Positions 1-12,030 are shown, counted from the stretch's first letter. The stretch: DNA of 64,000 nt from Lepiota brunneoincarnata (GCA_023014365.1 JAEBUN010000005.1:1922001-1986000); one strand, 5' to 3'. The notes: generated from the letters alone by a model not told the origin. Numbers and translations are program-made.

Positions 1-3000
1 ATATGTCACCTTGGGCCACGCATTCATGTTTGAATAGAAGCTTGGGAGTACCCCTACAGGACGTCAAGCTGGATAAGGATAGCTCGAGCTTTCAGGACCT
101 ACCCCTCATTGCTTTCATTTCGTGTGTTTCCACATTCGAAAACTCTCCTTCGGAAACCCCATCACGGAAAATGATAATACTCCGCGGAAGAAGCCTCGAA
201 TTCTTGGAATGGAAATTCCCCAATACCTCCTGAAGGCTTGTGAGTGGCTGCCGCCGGGAGTGTACGAGCAGGCATACCCTGAACATGTCGCCGAAATCTT
301 CAATCATCTCAACCCGAGACGACTGTACTCTGATGGACGCCGCATATCGACAGCCATCCTTATCAAATGAGCCAACCATCGAAGCAATAGAAGGGAGCTG
401 GCTTCCAGGCCCCGGGTGACTGACATCGGCACCTACGGAGCCTCAATATATTGATCCCAGTCGAATTTTGGGTGCCTTACCGATGATTATGAAGGGCCCT
501 AATTCGGCTAGTTGAGAGAGAGCCACAGATTTGGCTGTGAAGTTGATTCCTCCCATCTTGGGGTTAATCCTGTTGCCTCAAAATTTAGAGAGATACATTA
601 TATTAAGTTCCAGCGCTCACTTAAGAATGAGATTGTTCTGATACTGATTCACTTTACGCGAAGACACGTTCCTGGCCAGATTGTTGCTCCATCGCTGCAA
701 CAAAATCAATACCTAGCTGTCCAAGAAGAGTAAGTCCATACCACACACTGGGTGGCGACACCTTGCGCGATGTCGCCGAACCTCTTAATCTTGCAATATT
801 GTGCTTCGGCAGGATCGGGAAGGATTGCAAGCATTAGTTTGGGGTCGTGTCGGGTCCGCAAAGCAGTTATTTCCTACTCTTCAATGAGCCAGGTTAGTGG
901 GAAGTTGATTGTTCCTTCTTACTCTAAGAACGTCAGCTTGGGCGCCACGTCTCTCGACGGCCATTGGCTTGTCCACGCGTATCCCTTGGATTGGGTGAGA
1001 GAAGGTCGTAATGAGATTGGGGCAGCGATTACCTAGGGTTCGCATGGCACTGATCAGTTCTTCAACAAAATACTGAAGTTGACCGGGGTCGATGTTGGCG
1101 AAATCGATGACGATCCAACTTTGAATGGCTGCTGGTTGAGCCAGCTGCTGCCTCATAACATCCCAGACACCAGGTCGTCGGGCCTGACTAGCTGTCAACC
1201 CAAGTACACCTTTGCTTGTTAAAAAGTACATACTAATTTCCTTTCCGATTGTCCTGCGAACATGATTGATGGTGACGAAAGGATTCTACCTCCAACGAGC
1301 TCGGGGTTGGCGTCCACATGTATCCCAGCGTTGACAAGGAACGGAGAGTTGGAATATTCAAAATGACCAAAAGCCCTGCTGATTTCTGATGCGCGCCGGC
1401 CTGGGTCTGGAGGAGTGAACGTCAGGGCCTCTCGGACCACCTCGGGTGTTGCACGGTTCTGTATTCTAGGTCAACCATGATCAGACCTCTTGAATGCATT
1501 GCTGCTACCTTGTATAGCTGTTCAACAGTCAAACAACAAGTCACCGGAAACACGTCCTTTTGTATCTTGATACCCAAAGTCGAGGGGGCGATAGAAATGT
1601 TGTGTATTTCCTTGAAGTGTTGCTGAGGGAAAAAGTGTTATTCCAGCCCTAACATACATCTCTGTATGACGTCGACGCACCGCGACGGTGACCGTTTCTC
1701 CACTCCTGTCGAAACTGATCGCGCCCGCGTCTTTTACTAGGTCTTTTATGGGCTTAGGAGGTTTATGTTGATGCTTTCCTAAATTCACTTGAACCTTGAC
1801 ACCTTTAAGGAATTGTCTGAGCTTCGAAAACTGATCAGGTCTCAAGTGCCTGAGGTCCCGCGGGTTTCGAAGTTTCAGGAAATTACCGCATATCATTTCG
1901 AGTTCACCCGCCGGAAGTCTTCAAGAGAATTAGCCCATGCTTCGGGAAAGGGGTAAGGATGCGACGCACACAACCCCTATGGTAACGTCCACATTGATGA
2001 TGATTCGGTCGAAAGCTGGACGGACACTCCTGTAAGGGAGGAATTAACATCCTGCCACCCTACTCTTTGAGCAAACCCACTGGAAATAGCCACGCCATAA
2101 CTCAAGTGGCGTGATGGAGGCCGGTTGCTCTGGGAATGTAGAATTTAGCAGCTACCAATGGCATGATTGTGGAGAGGTACTTTTCTCGCTCTTGACGAAG
2201 ATGCTTTTTGCGTTGGATAAAACACCAGCCTTTCTGATAGGAATGGCAAATTTGAGGGACAAGCAAAGTAGTGTGGCGTGTACTCACTGTTTCGGCGTGG
2301 CTTGGACGAAAACATTCAGCATGTTCAGGATAAGGTTCACCTGATTTTCGTCCTCAGGACTAAGTCGCTGTGTGTTTACGTAGCGTTGCAGTATCCTGTG
2401 CGGATTAGTTTTGAGTTATGACGAAGTAACTCTCAGACTCTTCAAGTGCCCTCACCCGAAGTTAATTTCATTGACGTGTTTCATGTGGACCTTGACCTCT
2501 CGCTTTTTTCTGTCCTGGTCAGGATTTTGGTCCCAAGGGACGATGAACTATTGCTGGCTTAGGCTTGGTTCATGGGACCTAGAATGGGCCTTACTGTCTG
2601 CTCTGCAAAGTACCTTGTCGGAGCGAATAAGTTCTTCTTCCCGTCGAAGGCTGGAATTGGTTAAACCAAGTGTGCCTCAAAGGTGGCCTGCAGAACACTT
2701 ACCAGCACGTCGATTAAACACTCCCGGATTATTTGACTGGACACGCATGATGATTTCGTTATTTTTCTTCGACCCTATCTTACGGTCGCTGGAGAAAGTT
2801 TGCCAAAGGGGTGTGATTACTTCATTACTGCGGGTCAGTGCGCGGCTATCTTATAATGTACGGCAGTTGATAATCTCACCAACTGATATGGGGTACTGGT
2901 TAATGGGTTACTTCAAGTTCGGAACTGATCTCAAACGCACCGTCATAATGGTGCACGACTTCGGTAGGAAAGTGCATGCGGAACGAGTTTGTTTGAACTT

Positions 3001-3061
3001 CAAGAGGGGCACCATTGGCATTGAGATGCCTGAGCCTAAGGTCACGCTCGACAAACGCCAT
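1..3061 (-). CDS. Argonaute (QDE-2/AGO-like), 3' end cut by window edge
   Basis: Small-RNA-guided effector of RNA silencing, reassembled from several minus-strand exons. In order I read: an N-terminal segment (VQTNSFRMHFP, about 3000-2940); a linker (FDGKKNLFAPT, joined across an intron near 2660-2710); FLKGVKVQV and the PAZ region (about 1830-1600); a second linker (VGGRILSSP, about 1290); the MID domain (about 1170-1000); and PIWI. PIWI shows NPKMGGINF, then IIGADVSHPGPG with the first catalytic Asp at 425-427, then FRDGVSEGEF with the second Asp at 161-163, then PKVTY at the left edge. The remaining catalytic position lies outside the window. No frameshift or stop interrupts the parts I joined, so it looks functional. 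The start is uncertain: ATG at 3061 is the first plausible one, but the usual Gly/Arg/Pro-rich leader is not seen and an upstream exon may exist. It lies co-directional with and downstream of EDC4. Confidence 0.9.
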
Positions 3062-3597
3062 ATCTCTCAGTGCACAAGAGGAGCGGGGATGGTAAGAGAG
3101 TGCAGGGGGGACTGCTGGACTTGAGGCGCTTTGGGGCCAGAAACAGGAAGAATAGTGTTTATAGAGGAACAAGGCAGCAGGGAGCCACTGGTATAACAAG
3201 TTGAGGATCGCCCACCACAAGACTAGAGGACGCGTGGTGTAGCACCAGAGGGCGCGTGGTGGGAAGTCTTCAACTGTGTTGTGGCTCGAACCAACATACG
3301 ATAGTCCTTAAATGGATGGCGTTATCGTGGTAATCTGATGGTTGCGTCGGAGTTGTAATTCACATGTTGAACGCTCTGAACACCTGACCGCGTAGGAGCT
3401 TCGAATACGCCACGTGTGGCCCAAGATGTATCCAGTCAGTCTTATCGCAGGACACAAAGAAAGCCAAAAGTAATCATGTCTGGCATTTTTCGGAAATGGA
3501 GCATACAAGCATACGACAAACTAATGCAGCAAACTTCAGAAGTATGAATGAGTCGTGATAATCGTGGGCCAAAGAGCTAAACCGTGAGGCATGGAGA
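3062..3597. other. Intergenic, EDC4 3' side to Argonaute 5' side
   Basis: No recognisable gene. It should hold the EDC4 3' UTR and the Argonaute promoter, possibly with a missing Argonaute leader exon. At 3222-3261 an imperfect direct repeat of about 20 bp carries GAGGACGCGTGGTG and GAGGGCGCGTGGTG; the first copy contains ACGCGT. Confidence 0.45.
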
Positions 3598-6500
3598 CTA
3601 TAGGGAAGAGACCTTGCGCCGCAAGACATCTTGGATTTCTGTGATGGTTCTCACAGTTTCGATCGTGGAAGGGCCAGGAAGGATCCCTAGCCTCTGCTTA
3701 GTCGTAACAAGGAGTTGCTGAACGTTTGGTACAACACGAGGAATGAAGTCAATGATAAGCTTGTCCTGCAAGCAATCATTAACATTACGGACTCCCAGTC
3801 AGGCTATACACTTACCTCTGGACGGAGGACAGCCACAGAACGCTGGAGCCACCACAAGGAATTTTTGAATGACTCATCAGTTGGTTGGGTTTCACCGACG
3901 ACGGCAGATAGCTAAGAAGCCTCGAGTTCAGAAGCTATCCACTAACCAACAAGAATCAACTTACCCGATGCACGAGGGTCAAAATCACAGCCTGGGAGAC
4001 GAGGCATGGTCCGCTCAGTGGCATAATCACGTCAGGATTAGTATGTCCCAGGAGGTCCTGAAGTTTGGTGGCATCCTGAGTTTGAAGAATGCCAAGGTAG
4101 GCCTCATCCCACTGGTCGGACTTGATGGGTGGTGGTGTCCTCTCCTGTGATTGCTGAGCCGGTGGAGGTTGAGGGATAGTAGCAGGATGGGAGGCTTGGG
4201 GAGCTGCAATGGTAGGAGGGTACCAAGTGTTGTGGATGGCGGCAGGCTGTTGATGGGGGGGAGGGGGAGGGGCTTGTTGTGCGTAAGGTGGATGAGAATA
4301 GCCTACCGCGGGTTGATTCACAGGCTGAACATTTTGTTGCTGACGAAGATGCGGTTGGTTGTGTGGTCCTTGAACAGGTAAGCTGGGACCTGGGGAGTTG
4401 TGCGATTGGGAAGACTGCTGAAGGTGATGAATGCTGCCGGTAGCGTTCAAGCTCAGGAATTTAACTTGGTCGGACAAAGTTTTGACTGTATGCTCAAGTT
4501 CGCGGATGGCAGCCTATACGAACAATTATCAGCGACATCAGCAAACGCAATCCAAACGAAGAGCTAACATCATGGCTGCGGAATGCCTCATTCTGCCAGG
4601 CAGTCAATTCCGATTTGACGCCATGAATCTCACTGCGCAATTCACGGAGTAGCTCCTGGTGTAAGGCAGACGCCTGCTGGGAGTAAACAGGGATGAATGT
4701 TTTGGCGATGGCGTCCTTCACATGACGTTCAACGACAGGTGTGAGGTTGCTCGTTAGAACGTGAGCAAAGTGGCTTGAGATATCGGGCCTGAAGAGGAGC
4801 TTCTCCATTTCAACCGGCAGAGCCTACACCTGACGTGAGTGGAAGGCGCGTCCCAAGAATTTGTCACATACTTGGGTGATGTGATCAACTAATCCTCTGC
4901 CGACCTGCTCATTCAGGGCAGCCTTTACTTCATTCTTAGTGATAGTCTCAAGAGAGGGTAGTACCGAGTTCTGCACTTCATTCTTGATAGCCATCTCAAC
5001 AACGCGAGTTGTATTGCGGGTGAGCTCCGTTGAGATAAGTTTGAGGATCGTCTCCTGACGTGCAAATTCTTCAGCTTGTTCGTGGGCACGAACTTCCTCC
5101 AGTCGTTGATCTGTTGGCAAGGTCAATTGGACAGCTAAGATGAGAAGGTAGAAAAAAGCCCACGTTGCTTGTCCATCTCTTTCCCAATCAGCCGGCCAAT
5201 GCGGGCATGAAGGCTTTCCTCGGTCTTCTTGATCTCACGAGTGAGGGCCTGGCCAAGCGAAGTTTCAAGGGCAACATCGATACCTGACCTCACGGGCTTT
5301 TCTTTCTCCTTCCCGTTATCCCAACCAACATTCTTACTCTTCGGCATTTTGCCTTTGCTATCCGAAGGCCGACTATCGTAGTTTTGGTCATTCTCGTTGT
5401 CGGACGTTGGAGTACGAGGTCGCGCGGCCAGAGAAATGGGCGACTGGTGCTGAAGAGCTGAAGGAATAGGCTGAAGAGCTTGTCTGACCGGCTTGTTTTC
5501 GGGAATAAATGGTTGAGGAGCTGGGGCTGGAACCGTGGCCGGGGCTTGGACTGGGACTGCGGGAGGTGGCGGTGGCGCGACCAGCTGATAGCGAGGAAAG
5601 TGGGCGGGAGTGGTGGTAAGAGCGCCTTCATACCACTCTCGGCGGATCAAGACCTGATCGACACCACTGGAGTGAACAGAAAAGGCCACCAAGGCCAACT
5701 CGCCGGGAGGCAGCTTCGCGGCAACACAGGCCGCACGGGCCTCATCTCCGTGCGGGTCAGAATCAGCAGTAAGGATGACAAAGTGAATCGTGGCTTTGGG
5801 ACCCGCAAACTCTACTACCTGTTCAAAGTAGCCGCGGACACCTTCCTCGCCGCCGTATGGGGACTCCAGCGCTAATTTGAAGGCGATCATGCTTTCGCGA
5901 CGACTATTGGCTATCCAAATAGTCTGAATACGTGAATCATAATTGATATGACCGAACATATCAGGGTCCTCGGTGTTACCATTGACGAACTGGATGGTAG
6001 ACAGAACAGTTTTTGTGTTGACTGAGAGCAACTGGAAGACGGTTCCGTTCTTGCGTCCAACGACAAGCCCGCCGTCTACGAAAGTGAGAGAGGAAGGAGC
6101 ATCCTCCCCTCGAATCTTGTGTGTAGCGTAAGGTAATTTATCGTGCATGTTCCAGATGGTCAACGTTGAATCCTCTGATATCGTGGCCAAGGCACGCCTC
6201 AAGACATCAAAATCGAAAGCAGCAATCCGCTTGAGAGAAGCCAATGGTCAGAACAATATATATTTCACTATAAGCTGCGTACCGAAGAGACAGTGAACAC
6301 TTGACCAAGGTGATGAAGGTCGGAGTGAGCCAAGGGTTGCTTGTGCAAGGCATGGGTGTTGGCGAGGTCGATGACGTAGACCCGGTTATCAGATGCAACT
6401 GCTAGCGTATCAGGGTCTCTTGGGTGCCATTTCACCGCACGCAGAGCATCAGAGGTAGTGGTAGGCGGGACACAAAGAAGTAAATTTCCCCTTAATCGAG

Positions 6501-8142
6501 CTTAGTCAGAAGATAGTCGATTCCACACAGAAAGGAATACTCACGGGACATCATCCTCAATGGTTTCTGGTAGCTCCCAGACAACAAATCCGCCATCAGA
6601 GGTCACACCAGCCAACCTATTGCTGTAGACTGCCATATCGCTCACACTGGAATTCAACGGGAAAACCGATGGTAGCTGAAGGAGGGTACGATCTCCACTC
6701 GACCTCGAAATGACACGAACGCGACCTCTTGTCATGGCATAAGCAACCCAATGCGTAGCCCCAATAGTAGACCCAGGCAGGAAAACTGAATCCTGCTTGA
6801 CAAGAGCGATCGCAGTAGATTTGACAGAGTCTGGCGGTGCCTGGATCTCCTCCAAGGACTGGGAAACATCCAAGATGATTGTCTGCGGCTGGGGGCTGGG
6901 ACTCAACTGCATCTTGTTGCCCGTCTTAGGTTGACTAGCAGGGCCTTTCCGGTTTCCTGCGCGGGCACCAGGACCAGGAGAGCTCTCCTTCTCGCGTCTC
7001 CCACCATTCTGCGAAGTATTGGAAGGCGGTGGCCCCTGAGTGATGAAGCTGTCGGGCTGGCGTACCGGGGGACGCTGCTGTTGAGCGGGAGGCTTGGGTG
7101 GAGACGCCCTCGGAGACGCTGTGCGACCAGGAATGGACTTGGTGGTGGTAGTTGGAATAGGTGGCAGTGGAGCACGGCTCGGTAATTGCTCTACCTGAGA
7201 GAAGTCGTTTCCACTTAAATATGTTTCGTAAGCCGAGGCTGGTGCCAGCACCGATGGTTGAACAGGGGGTAGTGGAAGTTGTCCCCGAGAAATGTTCTCA
7301 AGAAGATTTTCGACAGACTGCCGCTTAGGATCGGTGACTGTTGTCCAGGACGAATCGTCGGTCGCACTGGATGTGCTGGGCGCCTGTTGTGGGACCGGCT
7401 TCTTCTTCACGGAGCCAGCCGTGCTAGAAAGATGATCGAAAGGTGAAACGAAGTCGAACATGGATCGACGAGGGGACGGCGGCCGCTGTTGCGGTTGCGG
7501 TTGCTGTTGTTGGTGTTGGGGAGGCGAAACGGAAGCAACAGAATCTGGTGCTCGTGGCGAAGTTTGAACCGGTTGTTCGGGAGAGCCGTAAGGACGATAG
7601 TCTCCTTCACGGATCGAAGGAGCATAAGGTGGCGAAGGGGCTTGAGGCAAGTTCCTGCTTGACTCAGTGTAGTTGTTGCGAGGGGGATTGCTGGACATGA
7701 CGGGAAGGAATAAAGTCAGTTAAAGTCAAAGTGGTTCTAAAAAGTGCTAAATTGCACCAGCTCCATGAGGCCTAGCAGGTACACGCGACAGGGGAAGATA
7801 CAGGGGCGTAGAACGACGATCTAAGTAGTACATACCTGACCATGAGCTGTTCCAACAAAATCTTGCCTTGACTCTCATTACGGCCAGGAGAGGCATTGGA
7901 ACGCTGAGAGGAACCAGGGGGCGTGGGGACTTGGGTGGGCATCGAAGTATTGGATGATGCCGCAGGTGGGCGATTGTTCACTAGAGAACCACCAATCAAC
8001 GACAATAGCGCACTTTGTCGTTCTGATGCCGTCGACATTGGAGCTGAGCCAGATGGCACTGCGGGCTCATCCGAAGGGTTTACTACTGGAGTGATTGGTG
8101 CCGGCGACGTGTTATCAGCACCCTGAACGGACGGTTGAACGT

Positions 8143-8173
<31 letters not shown>

Positions 8174-8350
8174 TTGCAGAGACTGCTGATCAACGGGCGC
8201 AGCTATGTGCTGAAAAAGAGCATCGATTTGATTGGGAGAGGGATTGTTGGATAACTGAGCGGGAGGAAACTGTTGGTTAAAATTGTGCTGGTTTGGAGGA
8301 GTGGACCCTCTCGAGAAGAGCTCGTGTATGCCTGTCCGATTATTGTCCAT
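3598..8350 (-). CDS. EDC4: EDC4/Ge-1-like mRNA decapping scaffold
   Basis: Probable enhancer of mRNA decapping 4, the scaffold linking DCP2/DCP1 activation to decay factors in P-bodies. The N-terminus (from ATG 8350) is disordered and rich in Gln/Pro/Ser, with a poly-Gln tract. A beta-propeller (about 6850-5650) follows, with segments such as TLTIWNMHDKLPYATH and VVGRKNGTVFQLL. After a Pro-rich linker come helical blocks (about 5250-4500) resembling the EDC4 coiled coils. A small C-terminal domain includes IMPLSGPCLVSQAVILTLVH (about 4020-3970) and ends VLRRKVSSL. The last exons join through the intron near 3762-3806 to the stop at 3598-3600. Exons 1 and 2 join near 7688 as LEQLM-VSNPPRNN. 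Domain order and the C-terminal motif fit EDC4. Sequence identity is low-complexity-dependent, so the name is an assignment by architecture. Confidence 0.82.
8143..8178. repeat. CAG/CTG trinucleotide tract coding poly-Gln in EDC4
   Basis: An interrupted run of TTG/CTG on the plus strand (CAA/CAG on the coding strand) gives about a dozen consecutive Gln in the first EDC4 exon. It is likely length-variable between strains. Confidence 0.9.
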
Positions 8351-10100
8351 ATCTGAGGAGACTTGGGTGCGTCGACAAGTAAAGGAAAAAGGAAAAAGTA
8401 AGCCGACACGAGATTTGAGAGGTAGGAGGTATGAAGGAAGGAGTACGTCTCAAATTTTTAAGCTTGTATCCTCTGAATGCGTAGACCACGCCAAAACCAC
8501 GAGGCTGCTGTTCGCTCGGCTATTGCCGATATCCTGTTTTAGAAGGTGGGTCAGTGCGCACAAATAGGTCCGAGTTTCACACTATGAGGAACATGAATCC
8601 CGTGCTCGTATCTACCCCTGCCGCCAGCTTGAACATGCCTAGCGGTCCGTGAATATGTCGACCCGCCAGTGACTCACCGCGCCAACCACTCTGGATAATG
8701 CCTTAGGAAGCTGGAAAGAGAGTCACCATAGCTCAACCAGCTTAACGCGCTGAGCAACTCTGCACAGCGGACTGTCGATAGCATGTTCATTCTCCGCAGA
8801 CACCTGCATCACGGAATGCCCTCAGAGACCAATGACAGTAGGGTCATCCCCATTGGAAGATTGTTACCGCCCATTGAATCATCTTTCACAGACACTCAGA
8901 TGTGTACGCGATCTGCACCTACTACGTCGAAGCCCAGCACTCAGCACTTATGCCCCATGCGCGACCGATCTCTGGTGGGCCCTTACACGCCAACGCTCCC
9001 GCGAGGCAACCAGCATGAATAGAATTCGAGCCTGTACTTTTCGGCCAACTTTAGAACGTGGCGAAGCAGAATACAAAGTGTAGATGGTCATGTAATGAAA
9101 GACACAACACGTGAGAAGCTACAGAGGAACTTGTGCTCCTATATATGCCCCTGCCTCGCGGGAGTAAAGAAGGACGGCATTCGAGAGCTTTGTAGTCACT
9201 CCACAAAACTATGCATCGGACCCTTCACGCTGGGGTTCCATTACAACCACCGCCGAAAAGCATTAGCTGTTATTGTACTATATCTCCACCCTAGCCACTT
9301 GTCATCAGTTGTTTCCCTGGGGCCACTCAACATAACGCATCCGCAGCACACAGCCTCGTCGAATCTGTCGACGTGATTAGACACCCCTAAGAACAACGAG
9401 AAAAAAATGATGCCGCGTTAGAATCCTCCGGCACGAGGTTCTCAGGAGAAAAAATAAATGGCCCCGGGCTGCAAACCTACTGGACGCCTTTGGTAAAATG
9501 CCCGAATATCAAACGTCCTGGGTACTCTTTCAGTGAACCACCAGCCCCAGAAGAACCCAGAAATGGGCTTTCGCCACCAGATGGCCGAACAACAGAACCA
9601 CTCGAGCGGCATGTCAGATGACAATAGAGGCTCAAATCGATAACAATTCCTATGACGACATGATGCATACGAGACGAGGGGCACCAGGAACAAGAAGCCG
9701 TCAGTCAGAAATCAGGTTGTTCCCGCATTCAATTTTCGAGCTTGACTTGCGGCGCAACAGAGTAACGAGAATGAGGGTGCATCAGCTGAACAGTTCGACA
9801 TATAGAGTGGTATTCACTGCTAACCATAGGGCGTTATCTTATCAGTACTGCGGAACACCGAACCTAAATGAGCAGGGTGTGGGGTCAGTCCGTTCAATCG
9901 GGTGAGGTCGTGTGGAACCAAATGGGAATATGTTGTGGGACCTTGTGGATGAATCACTCCCCCAATAGCAACCAGGCTGGAGTGTGCACCATGGGGTACA
10001 ATGTGTAATGCACATTGAGCGATTTTCTGGATAGCCAGTCACGGTCACTCACGTGGTTTGAGGGACGCGCGGAGATCGTGCAAAGCTGACTCCGAAAGGC
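8351..10100. other. Gene-poor stretch with no supported gene
   Basis: Only short ORFs without recognisable motifs occur on either strand (for example 8832-9083 plus, 9442-9693 minus, 9618-9905 plus). I could not splice them into a conserved protein. The first 200 bp should contain the EDC4 promoter. Decayed repeat DNA or a lineage-specific gene cannot be excluded. Confidence 0.4.
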
Positions 10101-10118
10101 ATGGTCAAGATGTCGAAA

Positions 10119-10186
10119 CCCCTGTCTGATGTGAGCAGAACGCCACTGGCCCTTTCTTTAAATAATCCCGGGAGGGGCATAAATAC
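10119..10186 (+). promoter_or_regulatory. Candidate stress-responsive core promoter of the metallothionein-like gene
   Basis: A TATA-like CATAAATA sits at 10179-10186, 78 bp before the ATG. Immediately upstream is AGGGG (about 10173-10177), and CCCCT is at 10119-10123. These match the five-base core of yeast-type stress response elements in both orientations. Assignment is by motif only. Confidence 0.4.
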
Positions 10187-10263
10187 GAAGGCGTTTGGCC
10201 GTTAAGACACCAGGACTCCCAGCTCTTTTCAATAACAGACAAACTTCTCCACCCTAGTTCAAC

Positions 10264-10482
10264 ATGCATACCGTATGTGATCCCCCATATCCCTTGGTCG
10301 ATGTGGACAATGTCACTGACCAGGACTTACAGGCCACCGGCGCCATCATCGACCAACACTGCGGAAACGCCAATTGCAAGTGCGGCGACAGGCAAGTCGC
10401 ATCTCGCTCGTGTATGGTGTTCGTACATATTAATTATTTCTTTAGCTGCGCGTGTACCGCCGGCAATTGCAAGTGCACCTAA
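10264..10482 (+). CDS. Metallothionein-like Cys-rich small protein, one GC-AG intron
   Basis: Predicted metal-binding peptide of about 54 residues. The N-terminal half is acidic (VDVDNVTDQDLQ) with one Cys near the start. The C-terminal half is C-GNAN-CKC-GDS-CAC-TAGN-CKC-T, seven Cys in C-x-C pairs typical of fungal copper/zinc metallothioneins. The Cys array is split by a 54-nt intron at 10392-10445 with donor GCAAGT and acceptor TTTAG. No GT donor keeps the C-x-C reading. The intron is a multiple of three and has no stop, so the unspliced message would encode a 72-residue form with an 18-residue insert between the Cys clusters. The acidic N-terminal extension is unusual for fungal metallothioneins, which are often 25-40 residues. 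Family assignment rests on Cys spacing. Confidence 0.75.
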   Translation: MHTVCDPPYPLVDVDNVTDQDLQATGAIIDQHCGNANCKCGDRQVASRSCMVFVHINYFFSCACTAGNCKCT

Positions 10483-10672
10483 GATCGTCCTATGTTGTGT
10501 GTTTCCATGATTCCTGTATTTCTGCCTTGTAAAGATATGACCATTTGTTTGACGTGACGATTTTGAATAACATATTCGAGTAAAATATAACACATGATTG
10601 TACTGCGAGGCGTTAGAGTAGCTGTGGCAGTTGATTCCCTGTGAGGTCCGATGAGCGGGGAGATGATATGTG

Positions 10673-12030
10673 TTACATTTGAACCATACCAATTTCCTCG
10701 TATCGTTGCAGTCGCATCGGATCTAACCCTCTGAGTCGTACCAGCAACACCTGGCATTCTTTCGTCAGCGCCGGAGTATCGATCAGCTCCTTATGGTTCG
10801 AAAGGAGGATACGCTTATAATGAACGAGTGACTCCAGACACCCTGTTTCCACAGCATTTAGACACGTGCTGGTAATAACCTGTCTGCTTACATTTACTGT
10901 CCGGCTGCTCAATCAGAAGCTCATGTATCGCTTCTATTTCACGGTCCAACACGGTTTTATTGCTACCTGTCCGAGCCATGAGATCTGGCGGGTAGCCATG
11001 ATAGACAAGGAGCTCACCAGTTCCGACCAGCCATCGGTGATATATCCAGACACTTTGGTCGTGGGGGTCGGTATACATGGCGTCTCTGATGAGCTTGAAC
11101 TCTAACAATCGTTATACGAGATCTAAATGATGACGTGAGAAAGCGCACGAACAGACCATTTTCCTTGGATCTGGCTTCACTGAGCTTTCCACTGGCCCAT
11201 AGGGATGACAGAATTTTCGATCTTTGATGCCATGCGCTAAAGTTGGAAAAGTTGGACAATATCTTCTGTTTAGTGTACGTTAGTTCTGTTTTCTGTGGAG
11301 GTGGTTTCGGCATATTGGCCAATATATATCTTCTATAGCCCCAGGCATGGACTTGGGGGAGAATGCATTAAATGGAGATGGACGTGACGCTGGGTATCGG
11401 ACGTACAGTTTCTGGAATCAGCTTCAAGTATCTTCTCAACTACGAATAGATCTTTCTCCCAAGCCGTCCTTTTCCAGGTATCTGCGATCTCTTCTCCTTC
11501 TACTTCAGGTCCTCTGGGTATATTCTCAAGGCACCATCGTCGGTGATTCCATATCCAATATACCTTGGGATGAGTTTTAAGAGCCCCCATAGTCATTGCC
11601 AGATCATCAAGTAGTATCTCGTTAATCTGTTCAGTGGTCCTAAGAGACGTTGAGACATTCGAAGTAGCGCTCGCTATTGGGCTGACCTCTGGAGAAATAT
11701 GCCTTTGAGTAGGATATGCCTTCTGTAGTTCCAGATAGTATAGAATTCTGGGTTCACTTGGAGAAGTTTCGTTGTGAGAGAAAGTGCATCCTCAGACCAA
11801 TCCTTGTTTCTTTTCTATTTTACGCTTATAGCTTTGTGCATACAAATCATAACTACTCACTCGAGACAGGACTTGATCGGTCAGGGCAAGGTATTCGGTA
11901 ATTTTTGCTTGTTCCCGTTGCCTTTTCGTTTGTATGTCCTCTTGAGTTAGACGTGTGCGCCTGACTCCGTGCTATCAGGATAGGTCTGTGTAAGATATCG
12001 TTGCATGTATGGGGCAGTGACACTGACCAT
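10673..12030 (-). CDS. BET4: Rab geranylgeranyltransferase alpha subunit
   Basis: Alpha subunit of type II protein geranylgeranyltransferase, which with BET2 and Rab escort protein prenylates Rab GTPases for vesicle traffic. Prenyltransferase alpha repeats are visible: YWIWNHRRWCLE (about 11550), SVWIYHRWLVGTGELL (about 11050-11000) and a C-terminal helical repeat ending GMVQM at 10673. The start is resolved by splicing: ATG at 12028-12030, then a 56-nt intron (12027-11972, GTCAGT..TAG), then HGVRRTRLTQEDIQ. This recreates the conserved MHG-x-R amino terminus of BET4 proteins. Without that intron the frame closes at once. It is head to head with SYF1. The C-terminal leucine-rich repeats of animal enzymes are absent, as usual in fungi. 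Confidence 0.9.

Noticed and set aside
2411..3124. 237-codon plus-strand ORF
   Set aside because: Antisense to Argonaute exons and introns that read well on the minus strand.
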